Part shown: piece after piece, positions 1-9,050 of the stretch
How positions within the stretch are numbered: the first letter of the stretch is position 1
Layout of the letters: the number at the start of each line of letters is the position of its first letter
Assembly: GCF_003471585.1 (NCBI RefSeq)
Contig: NZ_QRJO01000001.1
Span: forward strand, 1 to 64,000
DNA length: 64,000 nt
DNA from: Collinsella sp. AM18-10
Lineage (GTDB): Bacteria; Actinomycetota; Coriobacteriia; Coriobacteriales; Coriobacteriaceae
Reading direction: 5' to 3'
Notes under the pieces: generated by a model
What the model was told of the DNA's origin: nothing
Databases searched by the model: none
The model's input: only the letters and a program-made list of their open reading frames with translations
Program-made: the position numbers and the translations under genes

Positions 1-27
1 CCGATCCGGCCCTCAGGGTATCGGGTT

Positions 28-63
28 CCCACATTCATCCGTACATGTACGGATGAATGTGGG
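28..63. repeat. 36-bp perfect palindrome
   Basis: Two 18-base arms meet without a loop around the centre ACATGT; the outer ends are CCCACATTC and GAATGTGGG. There is no T-run and no adjacent gene in the window, so it could be a cruciform, a dyad binding site or the end of a repeat. The partial direct echo TTCGGATGAA follows at 69-78. Confidence 0.6.
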
Positions 64-126
64 AGGTGTTCGGATGAAGTCGATAATCAAGGGCGAGTAT
101 GGGCCCGCATTTGAGTTTTCAAAATG

Positions 127-152
127 TCCCGAATCGGCTGGGCGATTCGGGA
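127..152. repeat. short hairpin
   Basis: Ten-base perfect arms (TCCCGAATCG and CGATTCGGGA) enclose a six-base loop. The role is unknown. The stretch 1-535 contains no open frame that looks coding; it holds only palindromes and terminators. Confidence 0.4.
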
Positions 153-228
153 TACAATGTCAATAGAAAACGACGCACCCCGCGTAAGTGTACGAGAGCG
201 CGGGCGGCCTAGTTTTCAGTTTTTGTTA

Positions 229-279
229 AATGCCCGGGATCCGACCCCCGGGCATTCTTATTTGCGCTTTCGGCGCAAA
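229..279 (+). terminator. double hairpin, probable terminator
   Basis: A GC-rich hairpin (AATGCCCGGG 229-238 with CCCGGGCATT 247-256) is followed by a T-rich stretch. A second hairpin follows at once (TTTGCGC 261-267 with GCGCAAA 273-279). The orientation would stop plus-strand transcription entering from the left edge; the gene it serves is not in the window. Confidence 0.5.
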
Positions 280-397
280 TGCCTTCTGCCGTCCGCACCG
301 CGCGTGCGCCTACGGACCTTAAACCGAACCTCATACGAGTCAAGAAACGCGATGACGAACGAGTCTGCATCGGACGATGGAGGCTGGCTGCATTGTC

Positions 398-433
398 CAA
401 AAAACAGGGCAGACTCCAGTACGGAGTCTGCCC
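398..433 (-). terminator. rho-independent terminator of the pilus operon
   Basis: Perfect 11-base arms (GGGCAGACTCC 407-417 and GGAGTCTGCCC 423-433) are followed, on the minus strand, by a run of six T at 399-404. It lies about 100 bases downstream of the last pilin stop codon. Confidence 0.85.
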
Positions 434-535
434 CGAAAAGAGAATGGCAAAGCAAGAACGTGGATGGACGAGAAAAGTGTCCGCAAGTCTCATGGCCATC
501 ACATCCCACCTGCCAAAGAGATGGGTGAGTGAGCG

Positions 536-2272
536 TTACTCCTGCTCGGACTCCTCAGCCTGCTTACGGCTGCGGATGAGGTGCGCCACGCCGATGACGA
601 GCACCGCGCCGCCAGCGATCCAAGTGAAGGTCACACCGTTGAGGCCGGTGAGCGGGAGGTTAGAGCCCTTCTTGTTCTTGACGGTGAGGGTGACGGTGCC
701 GCCGGTGACTTTCGGGGTGACCAAAGTGGAACTGTCCTTCTCTGCGGTCACTTTCAACGTATTCGGATCAGTGTTCCCAGCGAACGTCTTGCCCTCGAGT
801 TCACCAAGGCCCTCGGCGGTAATGGTGAAGGTAAAGTCATCCAACGTGTTGTAGCCAGGGTTACTGCCCTCAACCTCGTGCACCGTGTAGGTACCGGCGT
901 CGAGTCCGGTTACGCTGATTTCACCACTCTCATCAGTCTTAAACCGATGTTCATCATTGCCAAGCGAACCGTTCTCCTGAACATACTGCACGCCCACTTT
1001 GCCAGCCTCAAGCTCGTTAGCGCCCGTGGCCTTGATGGTAAACTCGACATCCTTGAGCTTGGTGTTGTCTTCCGAATCTTCCTTGACGAGCTTAAGCGCA
1101 TAGGTGTAATCACGAACGGTATCGAGCACGGACTCACCCTTGCCATTGCTCATGGGGTTATTGGAGTAGATGAGCTTGACGCTGTTGGGATTGCCCTCGC
1201 CGCCAACAGTAACCTTATCGACCTTCTTGTGGTCGAGCTTGGCAGTATAAGTGACGACGACATTAGAGCGGTCGTCGAGCGTCGCGCCGGCCAAGTTCGC
1301 AGCAGTTTTGAGGTCGGCAAACTTTACGGTCAACGTGTTAGTTGTATTATCAATCGAAGCATCGTAACCAGTATTGTCGCCCTCAGTCGAGTTACGAGAA
1401 AGGGTCTTATCGCCGATTTTAACTTCAATGGTGCCCGCGTCTGCCGTAAGGCCGGCAGAGAGCTCGTCGTTAAACTCATAATAGTAGGTGTCGAACGTGG
1501 CGATGTTGTCGGCAACGGTGCCCGTCAGCTGGTAATGGACGTCCTGATCCATCTGGGAATCTGCCTTGTCTTTCCAATCGCTACCGGGCTTGTCGTCTTT
1601 GACCTTCTTCTCGACCGTAGGAATGCCGGTCTTCTCGGTAACCTCAACAGCGCTGCCGCCCACGACAGCGAAAATCGGGGAAGTACCAGTCTGCTTTTTG
1701 CCGGAATGGCTATCCGCAGTGCCGATAGAGTCAACGTCCGTCAGGAAGAGATAGTAGCCAGAGTTATCAAATGATACTGAGATGTCCGCGGCGAAAGCAG
1801 CGGCAGAAGCTCCCTTTGGCGTGACAGGAGTAGTGTCCTTGACCAAGCTAGCAATCGTATCGAGCAAATCATCATTGTTCACAACCTGAGAAGCATCCTG
1901 GAGATATGTGGCCATCCAGTCGGCGACGTCCTGTGCAGAGGGAGTCCCGGGAAGCTCGCCGCCTTTCTCGTCACTCTTTATGGCGGCAATGATGCCATTC
2001 TTATCAGCGACAGATAGTCCGTCGGCCCAATCGACGTTGGACGCGACCTTCTTCCCGTCCTTGTCCACGACATCGGCCTTAAAGATCTGGTATGCCTTGT
2101 ACTTCACATCGCCGTTCTCAGTGTTCTTATTGATGGTGATGCTATTGGTCGTGGCAGCCGCCGCATCTGCGGCAAACGCCATGGTCACCGGAGCCATGAC
2201 GCCGCCGAAGCTCAGGGTTGCGGTGAGGCCGGCGGTTACTGCCAGGCGTGCGATGTTCTTGCTCATGCTCAT
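536..2272 (-). CDS. SpaA-type isopeptide-forming pilin with sortase signal (likely backbone pilin)
   Basis: A 578-residue secreted pilin subunit. The start chosen is ATG at 2272, with GGAGG eight bases upstream; the frame extends further but without a ribosome binding site. An N-terminal signal peptide ends near an Ala-rich FAADA segment. The body carries fimbrial isopeptide (D2-like) and Cna-B/SpaA-type features: a GYYLFL segment, a TVEKKVKD pilin-like motif around residue 215, and an E-box-like YTVHEVEG. The C terminus has LPLTG near residue 539, a hydrophobic span and an RSRK tail, a standard class-B sortase signal. It is the last gene of a three-gene minus-strand operon with two other anchored proteins; a strong terminator follows. 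Its role as shaft pilin is inferred from domain layout. No sortase gene is visible nearby. Confidence 0.88.
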   Translation of the reverse strand: MSMSKNIARLAVTAGLTATLSFGGVMAPVTMAFAADAAAATTNSITINKNTENGDVKYKAYQIFKADVVDKDGKKVASNVDWADGLSVADKNGIIAAIKSDEKGGELPGTPSAQDVADWMATYLQDASQVVNNDDLLDTIASLVKDTTPVTPKGASAAAFAADISVSFDNSGYYLFLTDVDSIGTADSHSGKKQTGTSPIFAVVGGSAVEVTEKTGIPTVEKKVKDDKPGSDWKDKADSQMDQDVHYQLTGTVADNIATFDTYYYEFNDELSAGLTADAGTIEVKIGDKTLSRNSTEGDNTGYDASIDNTTNTLTVKFADLKTAANLAGATLDDRSNVVVTYTAKLDHKKVDKVTVGGEGNPNSVKLIYSNNPMSNGKGESVLDTVRDYTYALKLVKEDSEDNTKLKDVEFTIKATGANELEAGKVGVQYVQENGSLGNDEHRFKTDESGEISVTGLDAGTYTVHEVEGSNPGYNTLDDFTFTITAEGLGELEGKTFAGNTDPNTLKVTAEKDSSTLVTPKVTGGTVTLTVKNKKGSNLPLTGLNGVTFTWIAGGAVLVIGVAHLIRSRKQAEESEQE

Positions 2273-2380
2273 CTTCTTTTCCTCCGTTTTCCGGTTGGTT
2301 CTCATTCGATCGATCATCATCTGTCTGTGTCTTAGCATCTGCTTCGCTACGTCTCGCCCCGCTCTCTGTGGGGCTGCCAG

Positions 2381-4048
2381 CTACTCTTTATGGCTGCCAC
2401 CTCCCCGCTTGACCAGGAGCGCGACCACGATGAGCGCGGCTCCGGCGACCGCTGCGGCGACCGCGGCGTACATTGCCATATCGCCAGTCGAGGGCATAAA
2501 GCCTCCGGTGGTAATGCTAGGGGGTATGCCGGTGGGCGTGTTGATGAGCGACGCCTCCAGGCTGCCCGTCGACCCGTCCGCGCTGTCGGCGCGTAGGGGC
2601 GACTCGGCCGTGATGGTGAGCTTGGGCTTGGCGGCGGCCACCTGGTCGACGTCCAGGCCCTCGGCCTTGACTGTCACGGAACGCGTGCCCTCAAAGGCGG
2701 TGTAGCCCTTGGGCGCCTTGAGCTCGCGGACATCCAGCTTGCCCGAGTCCACGCCCGAGACGGTCACGCGGCCGTCCTCGCCCGTGGTGACGGTGGCCTT
2801 GCCCTCCGCATCCCACGTGCCGTCGGCCGCCAGCGTGCGGCCGCGGTCGTCGGCGATGCTCAGGACTGCCCCGGCAAGCGGCTTGTCGCCGTCGCTGCCG
2901 CGCTTGGTGAGCGCGAGATCCCAGGTGTAGGCGCACGCATCGTCGCTCGGCGTGCGGGTGAAGCCGGCGTCGCCGGACTGGTCGGCAAAGGGAGAGCGCG
3001 GGTAGCGCAGGTAGACCTCGTTGGGGTTGCCCTTCGCGATGCCGTGGTTGCATGCGCTGTTGAGCGGCGCGTTGTACACGGCGACCACGCGGGCGCCCGC
3101 AGTGAAGGCGTCGGCCCCGCCGAGCGCGGCGATCAGGTCGCCGGTGCGCACGGTGAAGGTCCCGTCCGCCGCCACCTTGGTGGCGCACTGGGCCGTGATA
3201 TCGGTCCAGCCCTGCGCGGGCTCGGTGCCGGCGCGCCCGTCCTTGCCGGCCGAGACAGCGTCGAAGCCGCCGTCCGCGCCCGCCGCCACGTACACGCGCA
3301 TGCTCGCGGCGACCTTGGAGGGGTCGAGCCCCGCGCTCATGGTGTCGACGAACCGCACCGTATAGGTGTCGTAGGCGGCAAGGCCCGCCGGGACCGTGGC
3401 AGAGAGGCGCCAGTACAGGTCGTCGGCGACCGTGGCGTCGGCGGCCTTCTGCCAAGCGGCGGTGCTGTCCTCCAGCACATGCTTGGACACCTTGGGGGTC
3501 GCCGCCTTGGGCTTGACGGTGACGGCGCTGCCGCCGACCAGGGCCATGATCGGCGCGGTGCCGGCCTCGCCCTGGGCGATGGCGTCGTCGTCGGCGACGA
3601 TGAGCCAGTAGCCGCAGGGCAGCTCGGCCGCCGTGCCCGCGTTAAGGGCCACGGACACGGGGCCAGAGCTCTGGAGGGAACGAGCGAGCTGTGCGCTCAG
3701 CGCGCTCGTAAGGTGAGAATCGGTGTTGAGCCACTCGGCAGCTTCCTGCGCGGTGGTCCGGGAATTGGGCATGCCGGCGCTGTGCAGCACAGGCAGCGCG
3801 GCGTCGCGCACGGCGGCGCTTGCCCAAGCGAGGTCGGTGGCGATCTTGGCGTCGTTGTCGTCATCGACGACGTTGGCACTAAAAATCTGGTAGGCGTCGT
3901 AGCTGCTCGCCACGGTGCCGCTCACCGTGATGGAACCGTTCGCGCTCGGCGCGGCCTGCGCGGATGCGGGGAACACAACCGCGCAGGTGCCGATCAGGAG
4001 GGTAAGCAGCGCAAACAAGATCGGGAAGGAGCAAACTTTCTTATTCAC
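2381..4048 (-). CDS. SpaA-type pilin, middle gene of pilus operon
   Basis: A 555-residue surface protein. The start is GTG at 4048: GGGAGG lies eight bases upstream, and the stop of the preceding gene overlaps this start within the eight bases GTGAATAA, implying translational coupling. Residues 1-35 form a signal peptide. The body resembles the neighbouring pilin (NGSITVSGTV then YDAYQIFSANVV; a VSKHVLED pilin-like motif; a Cna-B type segment ending in GYTAFEGTRSV). The sorting signal is MPSTG near residue 518, an unusual variant of LPxTG, followed by a membrane span and KRGGGSHKE. Base composition is clearly more GC-rich than in the two flanking pilus genes, suggesting a different origin. 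Probably a minor or basal pilin. Confidence 0.85.
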   Translation of the reverse strand: MNKKVCSFPILFALLTLLIGTCAVVFPASAQAAPSANGSITVSGTVASSYDAYQIFSANVVDDDNDAKIATDLAWASAAVRDAALPVLHSAGMPNSRTTAQEAAEWLNTDSHLTSALSAQLARSLQSSGPVSVALNAGTAAELPCGYWLIVADDDAIAQGEAGTAPIMALVGGSAVTVKPKAATPKVSKHVLEDSTAAWQKAADATVADDLYWRLSATVPAGLAAYDTYTVRFVDTMSAGLDPSKVAASMRVYVAAGADGGFDAVSAGKDGRAGTEPAQGWTDITAQCATKVAADGTFTVRTGDLIAALGGADAFTAGARVVAVYNAPLNSACNHGIAKGNPNEVYLRYPRSPFADQSGDAGFTRTPSDDACAYTWDLALTKRGSDGDKPLAGAVLSIADDRGRTLAADGTWDAEGKATVTTGEDGRVTVSGVDSGKLDVRELKAPKGYTAFEGTRSVTVKAEGLDVDQVAAAKPKLTITAESPLRADSADGSTGSLEASLINTPTGIPPSITTGGFMPSTGDMAMYAAVAAAVAGAALIVVALLVKRGGGSHKE

Positions 4049-7000
4049 GACGCTCGCCTCCCTTCGCATTCGCCTTGCGACGAATGTGCATCCAGGCCGC
4101 AGCAGCGCAAAGCACCGCCGCGCCGGCAAGGTACGTCAGAGTGACGCCCGACATACCAGAAAGGGGCAGAGTGGTGGAGTAGGTGTTGGTGAAGGTGGGG
4201 ATGGAACTTTCAGTGAGTTCGCGGCCCGTGTCGTTGGTCACTGGCTTTCCATCACGATCCTGAATCTGCTTGTAGGTCGCAGAGATGTTGATCTTGCCCT
4301 CAGTGTCGTCAACCGCGTTGACCGTAATCTGATAGATCGACTGGTCGTACTTATAGTTCGTAAACGGTGTGGTTGGCTGCTGCTCGCGCACGAAGTACGT
4401 GAAGGTCTTGGAAGCACCACGGCCAGTAGAGTCGTTCTTGAGCTTGTCGAGTTGATCGAGTTTGTACTCAATCTCGTCGAAGCTCCGGATCTGAGACTTC
4501 TTGCCGTCGGCAGTGGTGGTAATCACGCCGTCGGGGTCGGTCATAACCGTCTTGGCACCATCGAAGTTCTCGTTATCCGCAAACTCGAGCGTGAACTCCT
4601 TCATCTCGCCACCCTCAACGACCTTGGTCGCCATGGGCGTCCAGGAGCCGCTGGAGGTGTACGGCGGAGTGTACTTGTTGGTGAAGGTCTTTGATCCATC
4701 GGAGCAACCAATTGAATAGTAGCCGTCTCCACCCGGCTGTACCTCACCCAGCAGGCTGCTTGAATTCTCGGAGTGCCTGGTCACACTCACGCTTGCGATC
4801 GTGCAGTTATGAACGTAAAGCTCCACGCTCTCGTTTGGATCATCCTTTTTCGGCACCTTCATGAGCAAAGTTTTGTTGTCCGTGAGCCGCACCTCGACCT
4901 CGTACACAGTGCGGTCGTACTCAATGCCCGAGTCTCCACCGGCCTGTTCGACCAAGTAGTATGTAATCTTGTTAGCCTCAACAGTCTTATCAATGAACTG
5001 TTCGCCAAGGTCAAAGGTGATGTTACCGCTCGCATCATTCTTGGCAGTTCCGACCAAGGTGCAGCCGCCATCGCTGAATGTCTTGTCATTCCAATAGGGC
5101 CTCGTCGCGTGACCAGAATCCTTACGGTAGACCGAGAAGGAGAACTGGTCTTCGGCGAGCGCCATGCTTTCTTCGGTCTGCTTATTTTTCAGCGCCTTTG
5201 ACGCCTTCAGCTTAAGGCTCGGGTAGACGTACGTATCCGCAGGCACGCCTAGGTACAAGTCGCCATTCGACATGATGCCGCCGCCATGGTCCCAGGAATA
5301 GTTGCCCGTGATGAAAGTTCCGGCAGCTTCCTGCGCTTTGTTCGCTTCATCACTTCCAGCTATGACACCCGAAGACAGACCGATGCTCCGATAAATCTTC
5401 ACGCCGCCATTGGCAGGGATATCGATAGGCTCACTGAGTTCTTTGGTATCACTGCGTTCTTTGCTTCCAGAATACTTGGCGTCTCCGTCGCCGAGCATCT
5501 TGCCGATTACTGCCGCAAGCGGTTCCTGATGGCCAGCCGCTGCCGCAAGGAAGAAATCGGCATGACCCCTATCGCGAAACACCTTCGATCTGTATGCATC
5601 TTTATCTTGATTCTTGCCACTACCACCGCCTGAAAGATGGGGCGTAACGTCATTGCCGAAATTGTTATCTTTGTCGTAAGGTTTACTGTTATGGTCATCG
5701 TTATCATACTCAGCGCCAGCAGACTTATTGCCAAAGATTGCCGTGCCCTTAGTGTTCGTTACCAACGTCTTGCCCGTCGGGCAGACTGCAACGCCACCAC
5801 CATAGCCACCAGCGGTATTGCTGCTAATGTACGAGTTGTATACAAATAATCTACCAGCGGTCTTTTCCATACCCTCATTCGAGTTTCCCTGGACGAAGAT
5901 ACCGCCACCGCCCCAGTCAAAGCGAGACATGCAGTAGTTGTTAGTGATGTAGACTTTTCTGCCTAGAGTGCCGTTGCTGTCTGGAGTGCCGTTAATCATC
6001 GCGTCGACCATCTGGCCAACGCGGATACCAGCGCCCTCAGATCGGAAGCTCACGTTAGAGGCAATTGTTCCTCCCGTAATGTTGAGCCAAGCCGTATCCT
6101 TGCGAGAGCAGTTTTGTCGACCAGCATCGGTAACGTAAACGCCACCGCCAGCTTCCTCGGAATAGTTGCCAGTAATCTGGCCATCGGAAATGGTAACATG
6201 GGCGCCGTTATTGGCAGCAAGCCCAGCACCGCCATGGTCACCGTTGCCATCGTGGCCGCAAAATTTAGCCATTCTATTATTCGTGATATAGCCACCAGAA
6301 ACGGTCACGATGCCGCCCTCGGCCATAATGCCGCCACCGAGTCCCACGTTGAGTGTGCTATTACCGGAGATTATGCCACCGGTCATGTTGATTTTGGTCG
6401 TGGTTTTGTTAGGGTCGTTAGCGGGCACACCGACACCGCTAGCGTACACACCGCCGCCAGCGCCAGCGCAGTTACCTGCGATCACGCCATTGGTGAGATT
6501 GAGGGTGGCACCATTGCCTTCCTTGACGCCAAGTTCGATGCCTGCGCCACGGCTATTAGAGGTTGCACCGCAAACGTAACCACCGCTCATATTGACGGTA
6601 GAGCCGTTCTCGGCATAGATGAGGTTGCCGACATTGCAGTCCTTTTTCTGCGTAATAGCGCCACTTACGAGGTTAAACGTGCCATGTTGGTAAACGTTAA
6701 TGAGCCTCATCGTGGAGTTCTTGGTGACTCCAACAATTGCGCCCTTAATAGTCGCCTTGTACTCTTTGATCTTCTCAGTGGTATCTACACCACTTGCAGT
6801 CGATTCGGTTACGTAATAGGTAAGATCTTTCGGAACGTCATTAACGTCATAAGACATTATTGCCGTCTTGCCATAATTGTCAGGTGTCAGATGCTCGTCC
6901 TTATCTTGCAGCTGCTGGCCGTCGGCAACATTCTCCGGTACTTTCCCGGAATCCATGACCGTAAGCGTCGCATAATCTGCAACATCGAACAACGGACTGG

Positions 7001-7580
7001 CACCACTACCGTGCTTAATCTTGAAGCCATTTAAGTCCAAGGTGATCTTGGTGTTTGCCCCTTCAAGCCGAATCTCATCGTCGTACTCAATATCGGCAGT
7101 TAGCTTAAAAGTAGCAGCACCGTTTCCATCGCGTAGATCCTTGTTAAGGAGCTTTAAGTTCAGATCCGTCCCGCTGCTAATTTCATGAGTCGGTTCATTC
7201 TCTGCAGCAAGTGAGATTGCGCCATCGCCGTTAGCACCGTCATCCGCAGGCCGCTCGGCACCCTTGACTTCCGCGCCATCAGCAGTCGAGTCTGCTGCGA
7301 CGTTGTCCTCGCTCGCGCCATTCCCGGCATCGTCACTATTCTGGTTTTCGGTATCCCCGTTGTTGGTGCTGTCTACATCAGTAGACTCACTTGAGGAACC
7401 CCCCCCCGTCACAGTTTTCTCGGTAGAAACCGTTTGGGCATCGTTGGCAATGGCCTGCGAGATCGGAGGCATGACGAGCGACAGTACCAGGCTCAAAACG
7501 GAGGCTCCGCACAAAACGCCTGCCAGTACACGGCGCGTCGCTTTATTACTCTGCTTAGATTTGTTCGAATTCGCTTTCAT
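4041..7580 (-). CDS. large cell-wall-anchored adhesin with beta-helix repeats (pilus tip candidate)
   Basis: A 1179-residue secreted protein. ATG at 7580 is chosen because GGAGGAGAC lies just upstream and a signal peptide starts there (cleavage near QAIA-ND). Residues about 55-125 are a Ser/Asp/Asn-rich low-complexity stretch. About 130-700 hold repeated NMSGGY, NLTNGVIAGN, NMTGGIISGN and ITGGTIASN type units, the pattern of a right-handed parallel beta-helix. Two FctA/Spy0128-like isopeptide domains follow (each ending in YYLVEQ or YFVREQ). The sorting signal LPLSG is near residue 1138, then a membrane span and basic tail. It is the first gene of the operon, as usual for tip adhesins. Codons 58-61 contain nine consecutive G (7399-7407 as C on the plus strand), a possible slippage site. 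The ligand is unknown. Confidence 0.85.
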   Translation of the reverse strand: MKANSNKSKQSNKATRRVLAGVLCGASVLSLVLSLVMPPISQAIANDAQTVSTEKTVTGGGSSSESTDVDSTNNGDTENQNSDDAGNGASEDNVAADSTADGAEVKGAERPADDGANGDGAISLAAENEPTHEISSGTDLNLKLLNKDLRDGNGAATFKLTADIEYDDEIRLEGANTKITLDLNGFKIKHGSGASPLFDVADYATLTVMDSGKVPENVADGQQLQDKDEHLTPDNYGKTAIMSYDVNDVPKDLTYYVTESTASGVDTTEKIKEYKATIKGAIVGVTKNSTMRLINVYQHGTFNLVSGAITQKKDCNVGNLIYAENGSTVNMSGGYVCGATSNSRGAGIELGVKEGNGATLNLTNGVIAGNCAGAGGGVYASGVGVPANDPNKTTTKINMTGGIISGNSTLNVGLGGGIMAEGGIVTVSGGYITNNRMAKFCGHDGNGDHGGAGLAANNGAHVTISDGQITGNYSEEAGGGVYVTDAGRQNCSRKDTAWLNITGGTIASNVSFRSEGAGIRVGQMVDAMINGTPDSNGTLGRKVYITNNYCMSRFDWGGGGIFVQGNSNEGMEKTAGRLFVYNSYISSNTAGGYGGGVAVCPTGKTLVTNTKGTAIFGNKSAGAEYDNDDHNSKPYDKDNNFGNDVTPHLSGGGSGKNQDKDAYRSKVFRDRGHADFFLAAAAGHQEPLAAVIGKMLGDGDAKYSGSKERSDTKELSEPIDIPANGGVKIYRSIGLSSGVIAGSDEANKAQEAAGTFITGNYSWDHGGGIMSNGDLYLGVPADTYVYPSLKLKASKALKNKQTEESMALAEDQFSFSVYRKDSGHATRPYWNDKTFSDGGCTLVGTAKNDASGNITFDLGEQFIDKTVEANKITYYLVEQAGGDSGIEYDRTVYEVEVRLTDNKTLLMKVPKKDDPNESVELYVHNCTIASVSVTRHSENSSSLLGEVQPGGDGYYSIGCSDGSKTFTNKYTPPYTSSGSWTPMATKVVEGGEMKEFTLEFADNENFDGAKTVMTDPDGVITTTADGKKSQIRSFDEIEYKLDQLDKLKNDSTGRGASKTFTYFVREQQPTTPFTNYKYDQSIYQITVNAVDDTEGKINISATYKQIQDRDGKPVTNDTGRELTESSIPTFTNTYSTTLPLSGMSGVTLTYLAGAAVLCAAAAWMHIRRKANAKGGERRE
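7399..7407 (-). repeat. homopolymeric G9 tract inside the adhesin gene
   Basis: Nine C on the plus strand read as nine G in the coding strand and encode the Gly-Gly-Gly following TVT, about 58 codons after the start. Such tracts can change length by slipped-strand pairing; a change of one base would truncate the adhesin. Phase variation is an inference. Confidence 0.7.
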
Positions 7581-7662
7581 CGATGTCTCCTCCCCAAGAG
7601 ACCGCGATCTTGCTCTTTCCCTATCAAACGTATCTGCGCAATCTGTAATTGCGCTCGCTAAG

Positions 7663-7680
7663 TGATGCAATTATAACGAT
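7663..7680 (-). promoter_or_regulatory. candidate promoter of the pilus operon
   Basis: A TATAAT hexamer lies on the minus strand at 7670-7675, about 90 bases upstream of the adhesin start codon. The upstream 7680-7870 is strongly AT-rich. No clear TTGACA lies at the expected distance, so an activator may be needed. Confidence 0.4.
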
Positions 7681-8038
7681 TGTTTAAACATCTGAGCAGC
7701 AAAACCGACATTTTTGTGCAAGTTCTTAATTCTCTTGACATTTACTCAGATTTACCTTCGTTTATTCACTATCTATTTTTTGTTTCTACTGGTAATTAAG
7801 TTAGTTATCAGTTTTTTAATAGCATTTTATTTATTTGCACAACCTTTTGCTCAAGAGCAAACATCCTGTGAACGGTCGAAAATCGACCGTGAACGGTAGA
7901 TCATTAACCGGAAGGAATATCCTACCAAACTGATGAGAATATCTTTAACCCACCGGTGGTTAGAAGCATGATGTTCAGACAACTATATTTGAATTTTCGT
8001 GCAGATTCTAGGTAGCAATTCGCCCAAATCGCCTGAGG
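7681..8038. other. AT-rich intergenic region
   Basis: No convincing gene. The stretch 7700-7870 is AT-rich, far below the local GC level. A small hairpin, CGGTCGA with TCGACCG and an AAA loop, lies at 7873-7889, inside a direct repeat of GTGAACGGT. The palindrome CCACCGGTGG lies at 7951-7960. Probably upstream regulatory DNA of the pilus operon. Confidence 0.4.
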
Positions 8039-8072
8039 CCACCACAAAGATGCCTGCCACCTATTGTGGTGG
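8039..8072. repeat. ccaccacaa hairpin repeat, copy 1
   Basis: Arms CCACCACAA (8039-8047) and TTGTGGTGG (8064-8072) flank a 16-base loop. It matches the hairpin at 9003-9035 in arms and loop, and the two copies flank the HAD phosphatase gene. No T-run is present. Confidence 0.55.
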
Positions 8073-8086
8073 TTCTCCCCCCTGCG

Positions 8087-8908
8087 CTACAGCAGATGTT
8101 CCTCGATAAAGATCGCGATGCCGTCTTTGTCGTTGCTGGCGGTTACAAAGTCGGCGGCGGCACGGGTGGCGTCGCTGCCATTTGCCATGGCCACGCCCAC
8201 GCCGGCGTCGGCCACCATGCAGGTGTCGTTGTCCGCATCGCCAAACACGCAGATGTCCTGGAGCTCCATATCGTTGAGCTCCGCCACGCGCACAAGGCCG
8301 CGCGTCTTGGACACGCGCGGATCCATGAACTCGTAGAGCCGCTGCGTGGTTTGCAGAGCCGCTGCCTTAACAGTGTCATCGGCAAACGTCGACGCCCGCT
8401 CAATCACCCGCGGCATTACCTCGGGCGCCATGGTAAACATCACCTTGGGCTGCGGCTCGCGTAAGAACTCGGCAAAATCGACCACCTGATAGGGCACGCC
8501 ATCGACGCGCGACAGGTGCTCGACGCACGCGTTGCTCTCGGGCACGTAGAACACGCCGTCTCGGGGGCAGACGGGCGTTGCCGGAAGGTCCGCCATGTGC
8601 TTGCAGATGCGCGCGATAGTCTCACCCGGCAGCGGATAGCTCAGCTCGTTGATGTCGTGCGCGCGGTCGATGACCTCGGCGCCGCCGCAGCCCACGAGCA
8701 CGTCCACCAGGCCTTCGATGCCCCAGAGCTCGTACATGGCCTCGGTCGCGTGGGCGTCGCGCCCGGTGCACAGACCAAAGAGCACGCCGCGCTCGCGCAG
8801 GGAACGGATCGCCGCCACGGTGCGCGGGGACACCGTGTGCTGGCTCGTGAGCAGCGTGCCGTCGATATCACAGAACACGGCTTTGATGCGGCTGAAGGTG
8901 GCGTCCAT
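8087..8908 (-). CDS. HAD-superfamily (Cof-type) phosphatase
   Basis: A 273-residue cytoplasmic hydrolase of the HAD IIB/Cof group, which usually dephosphorylates sugar phosphates or cofactors. Motif I is DIDGT at residues 14-18. The C-terminal motif GDADNDTCMVADAGVGVAMANG is the metal-binding signature of this family, and a cap domain lies between them. The start at 8908 (ATG with AAAGG upstream) places motif I at the usual distance from the N terminus. A longer open frame upstream runs into a non-coding repeat and is rejected. The gene is monocistronic and flanked on both sides by related ccaccacaa hairpins. The substrate cannot be told from sequence. Confidence 0.85.
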   Translation of the reverse strand: MDATFSRIKAVFCDIDGTLLTSQHTVSPRTVAAIRSLRERGVLFGLCTGRDAHATEAMYELWGIEGLVDVLVGCGGAEVIDRAHDINELSYPLPGETIARICKHMADLPATPVCPRDGVFYVPESNACVEHLSRVDGVPYQVVDFAEFLREPQPKVMFTMAPEVMPRVIERASTFADDTVKAAALQTTQRLYEFMDPRVSKTRGLVRVAELNDMELQDICVFGDADNDTCMVADAGVGVAMANGSDATRAAADFVTASNDKDGIAIFIEEHLL

Positions 8909-9002
8909 GGGGACCTTTCTGGGTTGTGCGGCGGTGTGGGGTGTATTCGTGAACGGCGTACATGGTATACCAAGGCGCAGGGGCGACCTGTCAAAGCAAA
9001 AA

Positions 9003-9035
9003 CCACCACAAAGGCGCCCGTCCCCTTTGTGGCGG
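9003..9035. repeat. ccaccacaa hairpin repeat, copy 2
   Basis: Arms CCACCACAAAG (9003-9013) and CTTTGTGGCGG (9025-9035) have one mismatch. The loop GCGCCCGTCCC is close to that of copy 1 at 8039-8072. Confidence 0.55.
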
Positions 9036-9050
9036 CAGGATCCGCGGCGC

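Noticed and set aside
124..528. 134-codon plus-strand frame
   Set aside because: It runs through three hairpins, including the pilus terminator, has no ribosome site and reads as Arg/Ser-rich low-quality protein.
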